DNA of 64,000 nucleotides from Cupriavidus numazuensis (GTDB taxonomy: Bacteria > Pseudomonadota > Gammaproteobacteria > Burkholderiales > Burkholderiaceae). Each line of letters opens with the position of its first letter. Position 1 is the first letter of the stretch. The position numbers were made by a program, and so were the translations under genes. This document shows positions 18,298 to 27,148 of this stretch, in pieces. The notes under the pieces were generated by a model that searched no databases, was not told the origin of the DNA, and saw nothing but the letters and a program-made list of their open reading frames with translations. The stretch lies in NCBI RefSeq assembly GCF_905397435.1, contig NZ_CAJPVI010000014.1, positions 97,509 through 161,508 of the forward strand, in the 5' to 3' direction.

Positions 18298-19086
18298 ATG
18301 GCTTCCACACCTCGCCCGTTCCCTGTCTTTCCTGACCTGGAAGGTAAAGTGGCGCTTGTCACCGGCGCATTCGGCGGCCTTGGCCGCCACTTCGCGCTGA
18401 CACTGGCAAACGCGGGATGCCGGGTGGTGCTTGCTGGCAGGCGCATGGCCGAAGGTGAGCGCTTGATCGATGAAGTTCTGGCGACGGGCGGAAACGGCTG
18501 CCTCGTGCGGCTCGACGTGTGTGATCCCGATTCCGTATCCGGCGCATTTTTCCAGGCCGAGCAGGCGTTGGGCACCGTGGACATCGTCGTCAACAGCGCT
18601 GGCATTGCAACTACTGGGCCCGCGCTTGAAACGAGCGAGCAGGATTGGGCACGGGTCATCGAGACCAACCTGACCGGTGCCTGGCGGGTGGCGCAGTACG
18701 CCGCCCAGCAGATGCGCGAGGCCGGACGGCAAGGCAGCATCATCAACATCGCTTCCATTCTGGGTTTGCGGGTGGCGCAGCAGGTTCCCGCATACACGGC
18801 CGCAAAGGCCGGGTTGATCCACCTGACGCAGTCGCTGGCACTTGAATGGGCACGCCATGGCATCCGGGTCAACGCGCTGGCGCCGGGTTACTTCGCTACT
18901 GACATCAATCGTGCCTACTTCGAGACGGAAGGCGGACAGGCGATGGTCCGGCGGATCCCACAGCGGCGCCTGGGACAGTCTTCCCAGCTTGACGGCGCCT
19001 TGCTGCTTCTGGCATCGGAGGCATCCGACTACATCACCGGCGCTGTATTGCCCGTCGACGGCGGGCATCTCGTCAGCACGCTGTGA
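18298..19086 (+). CDS. SDR-family dehydrogenase (3-hydroxyacyl-CoA dehydrogenase-like)
   Basis: This is a 262-residue short-chain dehydrogenase/reductase. The nucleotide motif is TGAFGGLGRHFA near residue 22-33, NSAGIA follows at about 100, and the catalytic Ser...Tyr-x-x-x-Lys set is seen in IASILGLRVAQQVPAYTAAKAG. The C-terminal VLPVDGGHLVSTL is usual. AAGGAGA lies about 9 bases before the ATG at 18298; an earlier in-frame ATG at 18247 is less supported. The next gene, an APH-fold kinase, starts 28 bases after the stop, so they form an operon. In levulinate catabolism an SDR (LvaD) works with an APH-type kinase (LvaA) on 4-hydroxyacyl-CoA; this pair may have a similar function. Confidence 0.85.
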   Translation: MASTPRPFPVFPDLEGKVALVTGAFGGLGRHFALTLANAGCRVVLAGRRMAEGERLIDEVLATGGNGCLVRLDVCDPDSVSGAFFQAEQALGTVDIVVNSAGIATTGPALETSEQDWARVIETNLTGAWRVAQYAAQQMREAGRQGSIINIASILGLRVAQQVPAYTAAKAGLIHLTQSLALEWARHGIRVNALAPGYFATDINRAYFETEGGQAMVRRIPQRRLGQSSQLDGALLLLASEASDYITGAVLPVDGGHLVSTL

Positions 19087-19114
19087 TGCGTCACGCGATT
19101 CCCCACATCAGCCA

Positions 19115-20194
19115 ATGGACAAGCCAATGAACGATACGATTCACTGCAATTGGGATGCGCTGGCCCGGCTGCTCCACGCGCGCGGGCTGATTGACCAGGC
19201 GTCGCTGACTGCCACCCGGCTTACCGGTGGTCAGTCCAACCCGACTTTCCTGGTCTCTTCCGGTACACACCGTTACGTGCTGCGGATGAAGCCGGCCGGG
19301 CAGATCCAGGCCAAGGCGCATGCCATCGACCGCGAGTTTCGCGTCATGCGCGCGCTCCAGGGTAGTGAAGTTCCCGTCCCCGCCGTGTACCTGTACAGCG
19401 AAGACCTGTCCGTGGTCGGCAGCCCGTTCTACCTGATGGAGTACCTGGATGGCAGGGTGATGGTGGACCAGTCGCTGCCAGGCATGCAGCCCGCCGAGCG
19501 CGGCGCCATCTACGCGGAGATGAATCGCGTGATGGCGGCGCTGCATCGCATTGATGTCCAGGCGGCAGGGCTTGCCGACTACAGTCCTGACGGCAACTAC
19601 CTTGTGCGCCAGATTGCCGGATGGACGCGCCAGAGCCGCGCCACGGGTGCGCTCGAGAGTTCAGCCATGCAAGCACTGACGAGCTGGCTCCCAAGGAACA
19701 TTCCCGCGGTCGAGGAGACCCGTCTCGTCCATGGCGACTTCCGCCTGGACAATCTGGTCTTCCACCCGAGCGAGCCCAGGGTCATCGGGGTGCTGGACTG
19801 GGAGCTGTCGGCGCTGGGACATCCGCTCGTCGACTTTGCCTATCATTGCCTGAGCTGGCACATCCCTTCATCGCTGTGGCGCGGCATCGCCGATCTCGAC
19901 TTCGCAAGCCTCGGCATCCCGAGTGAACAGACGTATTTGCAGTGGTATGCCGAATCCAACGGCACTGCGGGCATCGAACACTGGGACTTCTACATCGCCT
20001 ACAACTTGTTCAGGCTGGCCGCCATCTTGTTCGGTATCGCGGAGAGGGCACGACAAGGCAACGCTGCCGCGGCGGACGCCGTGGAGACTGGCCGCAAAGC
20101 AGGACCCATAGCAGACTTGGGATGGCATTATGCGATGCGCTATGAAGCCACCCGGAATCGCAATGCGTATGCGCTGTCCTGTACGTTGCAATAA
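19115..20194 (+). CDS. APH-fold kinase, acyl-CoA-metabolism type (LvaA/ACAD10-like)
   Basis: This is a 359-residue protein of the aminoglycoside phosphotransferase fold. The Brenner motif HGDFRLDN is at 206-213 (catalytic Asp208), with the metal-binding aspartate in LDWE (Asp228) and a nucleotide-site lysine near residue 59. This branch (TGGQSNPTF at 37-45, FYLMEYLDGRVMVD at 105-118) is found next to fatty-acid genes, not resistance genes; LvaA and the ACAD10 kinase domain phosphorylate the hydroxyl of 4-hydroxyacyl-CoA. A second in-frame ATG at 19127 is possible. It follows the SDR gene closely and precedes a DUF485-ActP pair. Antibiotic modification is unlikely given the context. Confidence 0.85.
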   Translation: MDKPMNDTIHCNWDALARLLHARGLIDQASLTATRLTGGQSNPTFLVSSGTHRYVLRMKPAGQIQAKAHAIDREFRVMRALQGSEVPVPAVYLYSEDLSVVGSPFYLMEYLDGRVMVDQSLPGMQPAERGAIYAEMNRVMAALHRIDVQAAGLADYSPDGNYLVRQIAGWTRQSRATGALESSAMQALTSWLPRNIPAVEETRLVHGDFRLDNLVFHPSEPRVIGVLDWELSALGHPLVDFAYHCLSWHIPSSLWRGIADLDFASLGIPSEQTYLQWYAESNGTAGIEHWDFYIAYNLFRLAAILFGIAERARQGNAAAADAVETGRKAGPIADLGWHYAMRYEATRNRNAYALSCTLQ

Positions 20195-20253
20195 CGTCGC
20201 GAGGTCTGAAGCCATTCCTGCGGCCAGACGTTGAGCCGGCGCGCTCAGACTTC

Positions 20254-20271
20254 ACTGCAAGAGATTGCAGT
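20254..20271. promoter_or_regulatory. perfect inverted repeat before the second DUF485-actP pair
   Basis: ACTGCAA - GAGA - TTGCAGT is a perfect 7-base inverted repeat in the 198-base gap between the kinase gene and the DUF485 gene. No T-run follows, so an operator is more likely than a terminator. Confidence 0.35.
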
Positions 20272-20392
20272 CATCACCATTCATCATTTGCGGCGATTGA
20301 TCGCCGAGCCTATCGTCCATCCACAACAAAGCGCAGCTCACGGCGGCCAGGCCATCGTGGGACTGATCAACCCTCATGGACGGAGGCTGCAA

Positions 20393-20704
20393 ATGGAGAC
20401 AACTGCACTAGCCGGGATTCGGAGCAATCCCTCTTTTACTTCGCTGGTAAAGCGGCGAAGCCGGTTTGTCGCACTGCTGACCGCGGGAACACTCGTTCCG
20501 TACTACACCTTCATTTTCATTGCGGGATTCAATCCGCAATGGCTTGCGGGGAAAGTTTTCAACGGCAGCATGGTGAATGTCGGCTGGCTCGCAGGCGTGG
20601 TGCTGATCGTTGGTGTCTGGTTGCTGACTGGGTTGTACGTTCTGCGAGCCAATCGCGAGTTCGATGACCTGACCGCGCAAATTCTGGCCGGAGTAAAGAA
20701 ATGA
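20393..20704 (+). CDS. DUF485 small membrane protein (YjcH-like), copy 2
   Basis: This is a 103-residue protein with two membrane segments and the N-terminal [18 protein letters not shown] stretch typical of DUF485. GGAGG lies 6 bases before the chosen ATG; an in-frame ATG at 20231 would add 54 residues of unrelated sequence. The stop overlaps the start of the following symporter gene by 4 bases. It is a paralogue of the protein at 15927-16241. Confidence 0.87.
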   Translation: METTALAGIRSNPSFTSLVKRRSRFVALLTAGTLVPYYTFIFIAGFNPQWLAGKVFNGSMVNVGWLAGVVLIVGVWLLTGLYVLRANREFDDLTAQILAGVKK

Positions 20705-22374
20705 GTCGCTCCCGCCATTTGTTCATGCTGTCCGGCCTGCTCGGGGCGTCAATGTCAGCGCTGGCTGCGCCGGGCACCATGTCTGGCATCGAGAAGCAGC
20801 CGCTCAACATCACGGCAATCATCATGTTTCTCGTGTTCGTGGTGGCGACCTTGGGGATTACCTATTGGGCGGCATCCAAGACCAAATCGATGCAGGATTT
20901 CTACACCGCCGGCGGTGGCATCACTGGCTTCCAGAATGGCTGGGCGCTGGCGGGAGACTACATGTCCGCCGCGGCCTTGCTTGGCGTTACCAGCATGTTC
21001 TTTTTCAATGGCTACGACGGCATGATCTACGCGATCAGCTTCTTCGTTGCCTGGCCGTTGCTGCTCTTCGTTTTTGCCGAGCGGATACGAAACCTGGGGC
21101 GCGTCACCATCGCTGACATTGCGTCCTATCGTCTGGATCAGAGCAGGATTCGCACCCTGATGGCTTTCGGCTCGCTCACCGTGGTTTGTTTCTACCTGGT
21201 GGTGCAAATGGTCGGCGCTGGTCAGTTGATCCAGCTCTTGTTCGGGTTGCCTTACAACTACGCGGTCGTTGTCGTTGGCCTGTTGATGGCGATCTACGTC
21301 ACCTTCGGGGGCATGGTGGCAACAACATGGGTGCAGATCATCAAGGCCGTCTTGATGCTGCTCGGCGGCACGCTGCTTGCGGTTCTTGCCCTCAGCAAGT
21401 TCGGCTTCTCCCTGGATACCTTGTTCGCGAAGGCAGTCGCTACGCACAAGAGCGGAGCGGGTGTCCTGTTGCCAAGCAAGCTGGTGGCCGACCCCATTGC
21501 GATGATCTCGCTGTCCGTCGGATTGGTATTCGGCACCGCCGGGCTGCCCCATATCCTGATGCGCTTCTTCACTGTGCCCGACGCCAAGCAGGCGCGAAAG
21601 TCCGTGTTCGTGGCGACCGGCATCATCGGGTTCTTCTTTCTGATTGTCGCGGTGCTGGGCATGACTGCCATTGTGATCGTTGGCCAGAATCCAGCGTTCT
21701 ATGAGGCAGGTCAGCTAGGCGGAAAGCTGATCGGGGGTGGCAACATGCCCGTTATGCACCTGGCCAGGGCGGTGGGGGGCGACCTGCTTCTAGGCTTTCT
21801 GTCAGCCGTGGCTTTTGCGACGATCCTGGCGGTGGTCGCTGGTCTGACGCTTGCGGGGACTTCGGCGATCTCGCATGACCTCTACGTCATGGTCCTGAAG
21901 AAGAACCATGCCGATCCGGCGAGCGAGAGGCGGGTATCGCGCATCGCATCCGTTTGGATCGGTGTGGCGGCGGTGAGCCTTGGCATCCTGTTCAAGGAGC
22001 AGAACATCGCCTTCCTGGTTGCGCTCACTTTTGGTGTCGCGGCCTCGGTGAATTTCCCGATCCTGATGCTTTCGATGTACTGGAAGGGGCTGACCACGCG
22101 TGGTGCGCTGATCGGCGGCGTCGCGGGGCTATTGAGTTCGGTTTCCCTGGTCATCCTCTCGCCCGCAGTCTGGGTCAAGGTGCTCGGCAATGCCAAACCG
22201 ATCTTTCCCTACGACTATCCAGCCATCATCTCCATGAACACTGCGTTCCTGTTCACTTGGCTGGGGTCCATCACGGACCGAAGCTATCGCGCCCAGCGCG
22301 AGCGCGATGAGTTCGATGCCCAGTTCATCCGAGCGCAAACAGGGCTGGGCGCGTCCGGCGCGGTCAGCCATTAG
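20701..22374 (+). CDS. ActP-type sodium:solute symporter, copy 2
   Basis: This is a 557-residue acetate-permease-type symporter. It starts with a signal-like hydrophobic segment ([18 protein letters not shown]) absent from copy 1, followed by about 13 membrane helices. Family motifs are [32 protein letters not shown] residues after position 60 and [21 protein letters not shown]. It is coupled to the upstream DUF485 gene by a 4-base overlap. The two symporters in this cluster are clearly paralogues, with similar core and C-terminal segments (RAQTGLG versus VQAQTGHG near the ends), and may differ in substrate or affinity. Confidence 0.92.
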   Translation: MSRSRHLFMLSGLLGASMSALAAPGTMSGIEKQPLNITAIIMFLVFVVATLGITYWAASKTKSMQDFYTAGGGITGFQNGWALAGDYMSAAALLGVTSMFFFNGYDGMIYAISFFVAWPLLLFVFAERIRNLGRVTIADIASYRLDQSRIRTLMAFGSLTVVCFYLVVQMVGAGQLIQLLFGLPYNYAVVVVGLLMAIYVTFGGMVATTWVQIIKAVLMLLGGTLLAVLALSKFGFSLDTLFAKAVATHKSGAGVLLPSKLVADPIAMISLSVGLVFGTAGLPHILMRFFTVPDAKQARKSVFVATGIIGFFFLIVAVLGMTAIVIVGQNPAFYEAGQLGGKLIGGGNMPVMHLARAVGGDLLLGFLSAVAFATILAVVAGLTLAGTSAISHDLYVMVLKKNHADPASERRVSRIASVWIGVAAVSLGILFKEQNIAFLVALTFGVAASVNFPILMLSMYWKGLTTRGALIGGVAGLLSSVSLVILSPAVWVKVLGNAKPIFPYDYPAIISMNTAFLFTWLGSITDRSYRAQRERDEFDAQFIRAQTGLGASGAVSH

Positions 22375-22470
22375 CGGATCACGGGCGGCACCATCCTCGA
22401 TGACTGTCCTTTGGGACAGTGGCAGGAGAGCGGTCGCCCAGAATGTATAACCCCATGCACGGAGGCAAGC

Positions 22471-23025
22471 ATGCAACTACGAGACAACGGACTAGGTTTC
22501 TCCCTCATCACGATTGCGCTGCATTGGCTGGTAGCGGCGCTGCTGTTTTCAATGATCGGATTGAGCATTGCAATGTCCCTGGAGGTAAGCGAGGTTCAGA
22601 GAATGGACCTGGAACGCCTGCAGAATTTGCTTGGGACTGTACTGTTCCTGGTTTCACTCTATCGATTCTGGGCGAGGATCTCCTCCTATCATCCGCTGCC
22701 GGTGGGCACGCCCAACCCCATCGAGGTCATCGTGAGCCGGTCAGTGGCAGTGGCCCTTGCACTGGCAATGGTGCTGCTGCCGATCGCAGTGTGGCTGTCG
22801 AGGTCGGCTGCCGGGCAGGTCATTGCATTACCCGGAGGCTTTGCGATACCGGCGCTCATGGATCCGAACGCCCAGGTACAGCGGGTGGTGGATGTTCTCT
22901 TCAATATCGGGGCGACGGCCTTTCTTGCCGGACTGGCACTGCACATGTTCGGCGCGTGCAAGAACCACTTCGTCCTGAAGAACAATGCCCTCAAGCGCAT
23001 GCTTGGCAAACACGTGGAGCTTTGA
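22471..23025 (+). CDS. cytochrome b561 family membrane protein
   Basis: This is a 184-residue integral membrane protein with four membrane segments (about residues 8-28, 45-62, 85-105, 140-160). LITIALHWLVAALLF near the start supplies the first haem-ligand histidine, and GLALHMFGACKNHF near residue 155-170 a later pair, as in bacterial cytochrome b561 (CybB type). GGAGG lies 7 bases before the ATG. It probably oxidises quinol or passes electrons in the inner membrane. It lies 96 bases after the symporter gene and 4 bases before the nitronate-monooxygenase-like gene. An overlapping frame at 22419-23033 is a shadow. Confidence 0.8.
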   Translation: MQLRDNGLGFSLITIALHWLVAALLFSMIGLSIAMSLEVSEVQRMDLERLQNLLGTVLFLVSLYRFWARISSYHPLPVGTPNPIEVIVSRSVAVALALAMVLLPIAVWLSRSAAGQVIALPGGFAIPALMDPNAQVQRVVDVLFNIGATAFLAGLALHMFGACKNHFVLKNNALKRMLGKHVEL

Positions 23026-23029
23026 AACC

Positions 23030-24052
23030 ATGAGTGACGTCAAATCAGATTTCGCTGGCAACCAGGTTACGCGACTGTGTGGTGTCCGGTATCCCATCTT
23101 CCTTGCCGGCATGGCAGCGATTTCCGGCCCGAAGCTCGTGGTGGCAGTGGCAAACGCGGGTGGCATGGGCACGGTCGGCGGATTGCGTCTACCCCCGCTG
23201 ACTTTGCGCAGATGGATCCAGGAAACCAGGGAACTCACCGATCAGCCATTCGGTGTCAACCTTGTCCCGTCTTTTGGTGGCCCGGATGTCTTCGAGGCAC
23301 AGTTCCAGGTCATCCTGCAGGAGCGGCCCAGGATGCTGTCGCTCTTCTATGCCGAGGACTACGCCGACATGATTCCGCGTGCCAAGGAAGCCGGCCTCGT
23401 CGTGATGGTACAGGTCGGTTCCGTGGAGCTTGCCCGGCTGGCAATTCGTCGCGGCGCGGATATCGTCGTTGCCCAAGGCAGTGAGAGTGGTGGTCACCTT
23501 AACCGGGGCACCATTGGGCTCATGTCGCTGTTACCGGCGATGTGCGAGGCGGCCCAAGGTCGTCCCGTGCTGGCGGCCGGGGGCATTGTCACTCGCGACG
23601 ATGTTCGTGTCGCCATGGCACTGGGAGCCTCAGGCGTGCTGGTGGGAACCGCGTTTGTGGCTTGTGATGAGTCGAACGCGCATCCGCTCTACAAGCAGAA
23701 GATTGTCGACGCCACGGTGGACGATACAGAGTATCGGACCGGATACTCGTTTGGCTGGAAATACGGCACCCCGCACCGGGTGATTCCCAATCGCGACAAG
23801 TGGAATCTCTTGCGATTTATCGGCGGCGGCGCCCGAGCTATCGACAAGCCGCGGATGGCGCAGAAGCTCTCGCTCTATGCTGGCCAAGGGGTTGGAAAGA
23901 TTCGCAGCGTGGTGCCTGCTGCCGAGCGAGTCGCAGAATTGCGTCGCGGTTTGCCTGCGGCATTCGTCGGTACTTCAGGGACGTTGGCCAACAACGCTGA
24001 CCCTGCCACGGCTGGGCAACTGCGTCTGGCGGCGGCAAGTGAGGCAGCCTGA
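23030..24052 (+). CDS. nitronate monooxygenase / enoyl reductase-like FMN protein
   Basis: This is a 340-residue TIM-barrel flavoprotein of the NPD/nitronate monooxygenase family. Seen are YPIFLAGMAAISGPKLVVAVANAGGMGTVGG at the N-terminus, the QGSESGGHLNRG segment around the FMN phosphate, and VLAAGGIVTRDDVRVAMALGASGVLVGTAF, the family's phosphate-binding glycine loop. It oxidises nitronates or acts on an unsaturated acyl-type substrate using FMN. The start follows the cytochrome gene by 4 bases and has GGAG upstream, so they are co-transcribed. Proteins of this kind in fatty-acid clusters often have no established nitro substrate. Confidence 0.85.
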   Translation: MSDVKSDFAGNQVTRLCGVRYPIFLAGMAAISGPKLVVAVANAGGMGTVGGLRLPPLTLRRWIQETRELTDQPFGVNLVPSFGGPDVFEAQFQVILQERPRMLSLFYAEDYADMIPRAKEAGLVVMVQVGSVELARLAIRRGADIVVAQGSESGGHLNRGTIGLMSLLPAMCEAAQGRPVLAAGGIVTRDDVRVAMALGASGVLVGTAFVACDESNAHPLYKQKIVDATVDDTEYRTGYSFGWKYGTPHRVIPNRDKWNLLRFIGGGARAIDKPRMAQKLSLYAGQGVGKIRSVVPAAERVAELRRGLPAAFVGTSGTLANNADPATAGQLRLAAASEAA

Positions 24053-24065
24053 CCACGGTGCATCT

Positions 24066-24518
24066 GTGTCCCGGTCCGGCGGTGAAGTCGCCTTCCTGCG
24101 CGTGCTGCTGGTCTGCGGGGTTTGCCTGTGGGTCGCCGGTGCATGGCACTCCGAGGCCGCTTCATTTCCTCTGATGATCACAGCGCTGACCGCGCACGCA
24201 CGTCATCGGGATGATGCCATGCGTTCCGCAAGTCAACTGTGTTCTCATCTGATCAGCGCCGCAGGTGCCACCTTTGTCACGCTGCTGGCCGTTTGCGGTT
24301 TGGCTTGCGGAGAAAGCGCGGCGGCCGCGGTGCTGCCGGTCGGTTGCGTGCTGCTACTTGGGCTTCAGTTCACGCGTCTTCGACATCCACCGGCCATGGC
24401 GAGCGGTGGTGCCGTGCTGTGCGGCCTCGAACCGATTGCCGTGGTCTGCTGCGTGGCCATCACGGGATCCATACTCTTGGCAGAAGTGTCCGTACTTCGC
24501 TTCAGGCGCGGCGGTTAG
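24066..24518 (+). CDS. possible HPP-family-like membrane protein, perhaps degenerate
   Basis: An open frame of about 150 codons with 3-4 hydrophobic segments follows the nitronate monooxygenase gene. The segment TRLRHPPAMASGGAVLCG contains the HPP motif that names a family of small integral membrane proteins, and a preceding QLCSHLISAAGATF stretch fits the family's second conserved block. The N-terminal block is poorly conserved and the only nearby start is GTG (24066) without a clear ribosome site. It may be a genuine but diverged member, an N-terminally shortened copy, or a decaying gene. Confidence 0.4.
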   Translation: MSRSGGEVAFLRVLLVCGVCLWVAGAWHSEAASFPLMITALTAHARHRDDAMRSASQLCSHLISAAGATFVTLLAVCGLACGESAAAAVLPVGCVLLLGLQFTRLRHPPAMASGGAVLCGLEPIAVVCCVAITGSILLAEVSVLRFRRGG

Positions 24519-24525
24519 GGCACGT

Positions 24526-24568
24526 CGCAACGGACATGCCATGATGGCCTGGGCGACTGACCGTTGCG
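24526..24568. terminator. weak candidate bidirectional terminator
   Basis: CGCAACGG at 24526-24533 pairs with CCGTTGCG at 24561-24568 across a 27-base loop, between two convergent genes. There is no T-run, so this is only a possible terminator. Confidence 0.25.
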
Positions 24569-24645
24569 TCGCTTCGGTGCGCTCCCACAAACGCGAGCAG
24601 GTCTATTCGCCTGACCTTGGGTGGAGGCGAGACGCGGCGCCGATG

Positions 24646-25587
24646 CTAGTGCACGCCGGGCGTTGCGTCGGCGGGCGGGGTGCCAGAGGAGTCTGCGTTC
24701 GATGTCCGGCCAATCTGGCAGAGGCGATCCCGGGCAAGACCGACAAATGCGGACATCGCCGGCGTAGCCAGGGCATCATTCCGGCGAATGAAGACGGTCT
24801 TGACGTTTGCAAATTCGGGCGGCAGTTGGTGATAGCAAAGCTCTTGCCGGGAGCCGTGGCTTTCCGCAACGGATCGCGGCAGCAGGGTAACACCCATGCC
24901 GGCAGCCACGCACGACAGGATGCCATCGAGCGTTCCCATCTCCAGTATCTGATTGGGGACCAGGCCGGCCTGATAGAACCAGTGTTCGAGCGTGGAGCGA
25001 TAGAAGCAGCCAGTGCGGAAGACGAGCACCGTCTGTTGTGGCATGGCCTGGATAAGCGTACCAAGCGAGCCGAATTCCCGGCTGCTGACGAGCACGAGTT
25101 CTTCTTGAAACACTTCTTCCTGTGCGAGTGCCGGGTTCTGATGAAAGCCCCCGACAAAGGCGCCGTCGAGTCGGAGGGTCTCGACGGCCTTGATCAGTTC
25201 AACGGTCGTGCCCGTCAACAGCGACAGTTGGACTTGTGGAAATTGTTGCCGGTATTTCGCGAGCACTTGCGGCAACCGGATCGCGGCCGTCGTTTCCATC
25301 GAGCCAAGGCGAAGGTGCCCGGTGGGAGTCACAGTGTCCAGCAGGGCATTGCGGCTCTCTTCCGTGAGTTGAAGAATTCGCCGCGCATAGCCGAAAAAGG
25401 TCTGGCCCGCCGACGTGAGGACCACCCCACTTTTCTGCCGGACAAAGAGTTGCTGGCTCAACTCAGCTTCGAGCTCTTTGATCCGCATGGTGACATTGGA
25501 TTGGACGGTATGCACTTTCTCGGCTGCACCGGTGAAACTGCCCTGTTCGGCCACCGCACAGAAGATTCTCATGTGACGCAATTCCAT
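24646..25587 (-). CDS. LysR-family transcriptional regulator
   Basis: This is a 313-residue LysR regulator. The helix-turn-helix covers about residues 1-60 (AVAEQGSFTGAAEKVHTVQSN), followed by the effector-binding domain. GGAG lies about 8 bases before the ATG at 25587; an earlier in-frame ATG at 25632 is less likely. The sequence is closest in style to regulators of the CysB/GltC-like group with a QSNVTMRIKELE recognition helix. It points away from the porin gene at 25835-26932, which is on the same strand, so its target is not obvious. An inverted repeat at 25607-25650 lies just upstream and may be its autoregulatory site. Confidence 0.88.
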   Translation of the reverse strand: MELRHMRIFCAVAEQGSFTGAAEKVHTVQSNVTMRIKELEAELSQQLFVRQKSGVVLTSAGQTFFGYARRILQLTEESRNALLDTVTPTGHLRLGSMETTAAIRLPQVLAKYRQQFPQVQLSLLTGTTVELIKAVETLRLDGAFVGGFHQNPALAQEEVFQEELVLVSSREFGSLGTLIQAMPQQTVLVFRTGCFYRSTLEHWFYQAGLVPNQILEMGTLDGILSCVAAGMGVTLLPRSVAESHGSRQELCYHQLPPEFANVKTVFIRRNDALATPAMSAFVGLARDRLCQIGRTSNADSSGTPPADATPGVH

Positions 25588-25606
25588 ATGCCCACTCCAG
25601 CCATCT

Positions 25607-25650
25607 GATTCAGTGATGCTAATTATCTTCATCCATCACTGTACTGAATC
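25607..25650. promoter_or_regulatory. interrupted inverted repeat upstream of LysR gene
   Basis: GATTCAGTGATG (25607-25618) is mirrored by CATCA and CTGAATC (25634-25638 and 25644-25650). It lies 20-63 bases upstream of the LysR start, where LysR proteins usually bind to control their own gene. The rest of the 247-base gap to the porin gene shows nothing recognisable. Confidence 0.35.
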
Positions 25651-25834
25651 GATGGCATCCGGCACAGTGGCGTATACACCTATCAGACGCAGATGTGTGC
25701 CATGACCGTGACTTCGACCATTGACCACCTGTTTGCCCGGTCCTCCACGCGAATTCGCCGTCGTCACACAAATTGCGGAAGTCGATCACCAAGGCCTTTG
25801 CCGCCGGTCGGGCTCCCGCAAGCTGCGTCACCAT

Positions 25835-26932
25835 TCAGAACGAATGCATGATCCCGGTATACACGCCCTGTTGGGTGGCGCCCGCCATTGGCTTGGTGTC
25901 CGGGGTGACTTCCACGGAGAAGGCCGCGTTGCCGCGGTTCACCACGGTGCCGAGGGTGGCGTAGAGCAGGGTGCGCTTGGACAGGTTGTAGTTGGCGCCG
26001 AGCGCGAGCAGCGTGGCATTGCCGCCGTCGCGGTTCAGGCTCGCGTGGTAGCCGCCGGCCAGCAGTGTCAGCGCCGGCGTGGCCGACCATGCCGCGCCGA
26101 GCCAGGCCATCTGGTGCCGCGTCGCGGCGGTCGGGTTGCTCGCATCGGCCACCGTGGCGGAACCCGAACGGATCAGGCTGTAGCCCGCGAACATCTTGAC
26201 GCTGCCTGCCTGGTAGGCGCCACCGACGGCATATTCGCGCGATGTGGCATACAGGTTGGTGAAGTCGCCGTTGGCGTCGCGGATTTCCTCGTACACGCCC
26301 TTGACCACGAGCGGTCCGCTTTCGTAGCTGATGCTGCCGCTGAGCTGGCGCTTGCCGCTCGGGCGGCCCGGCACCTCACCCAGTCCGGCCTGCGCGCGGA
26401 ACGACAGGCCGCCCCACGACGGCGAGTTGTAGGTGATCGCGTTGTCGCGCGGCCCCCAGTTGCGGCCATAGGCGAGCGTGCCGACGCTGGTGAACTGCAT
26501 CGCGAACGGGTCTACCGCCCATAGCTCGCCATCGGTGAGCGCCATGGCGCGGCCGAGCCAGACCGTGCCATAGCTGCGGCTGGCCAGCCCGACGACGGCA
26601 TAACGGTTGAAGAAGCTGTCGCCGATGGTACGGCCGTCGTCGCTGGTGAACATGCTTTCCAGGTTGGCGACGGCGCTCAGGCCCTGGCCGAGGTCTTCGT
26701 TCACGCGGATCCCCCACCAGCTCGCGCCCCAGTCGCTGCCGTAGCGGACCAGACCGGCGCTGCCGCCGCTGGGGGTGGCAACCTTGTTCACATAGCCGAT
26801 GCCGCCGATCACCCGGCCATACAGCGTGGTGCTGCTCTGCGCGGCGGCGCTGCCGGCACATAGCAGGCATGCCGCGGCGGCGGCTGCGGAGAAGCTGCGT
26901 ACGGTCTTGCACGCAACCCGGGTTGAATACAT
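25835..26932 (-). CDS. Gram-negative porin (OmpC-like, Burkholderiales type)
   Basis: This is a 365-residue outer-membrane beta-barrel protein. A signal peptide covers about residues 1-31 (ending AGSAAAQ), then the typical SSTTLYGRVIGGIGYV first strand. Conserved porin segments such as RNWGPRDNAITYNSPSWGGL follow, and the C-terminal residue is phenylalanine, as needed for barrel assembly. AGGGAG lies 6 bases before the ATG at 26932. It lies 216 bases downstream of the intradiol dioxygenase gene on the same strand, so it may serve uptake of that pathway's substrate. Confidence 0.92.
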   Translation of the reverse strand: MYSTRVACKTVRSFSAAAAAACLLCAGSAAAQSSTTLYGRVIGGIGYVNKVATPSGGSAGLVRYGSDWGASWWGIRVNEDLGQGLSAVANLESMFTSDDGRTIGDSFFNRYAVVGLASRSYGTVWLGRAMALTDGELWAVDPFAMQFTSVGTLAYGRNWGPRDNAITYNSPSWGGLSFRAQAGLGEVPGRPSGKRQLSGSISYESGPLVVKGVYEEIRDANGDFTNLYATSREYAVGGAYQAGSVKMFAGYSLIRSGSATVADASNPTAATRHQMAWLGAAWSATPALTLLAGGYHASLNRDGGNATLLALGANYNLSKRTLLYATLGTVVNRGNAAFSVEVTPDTKPMAGATQQGVYTGIMHSF

Positions 26933-27148
26933 GTCTCGCTCCCTGCAATCAGTGGTGTCGCAGCGTCCGGCAGGCAAAAGGCTGCCTCACGCGCGCGCCC
27001 GGGGGCGCAGCGCGGCATGGCCGGCGCCGCTTGTTCGGAGGAAAGGCATGAGCAGGCCCGGCCCCGCCAGCGAACTGGCGCGGATCGGGTGCTGCATGCC
27101 GTGTGGGTAATCAGGCCGGGGTGACCGGCCGGGATGACTGGCGGGGGA

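Noticed and set aside
19115..20194. aminoglycoside resistance gene
   Set aside because: The fold is APH-like, but the TGGQSNPTF motif and the SDR, synthetase and symporter neighbours point to the acyl-CoA-linked kinase branch.
24265..25608. 447-codon open frame on the plus strand
   Set aside because: Runs opposite to the LysR gene and through the HPP-like frame; no recognisable domain.
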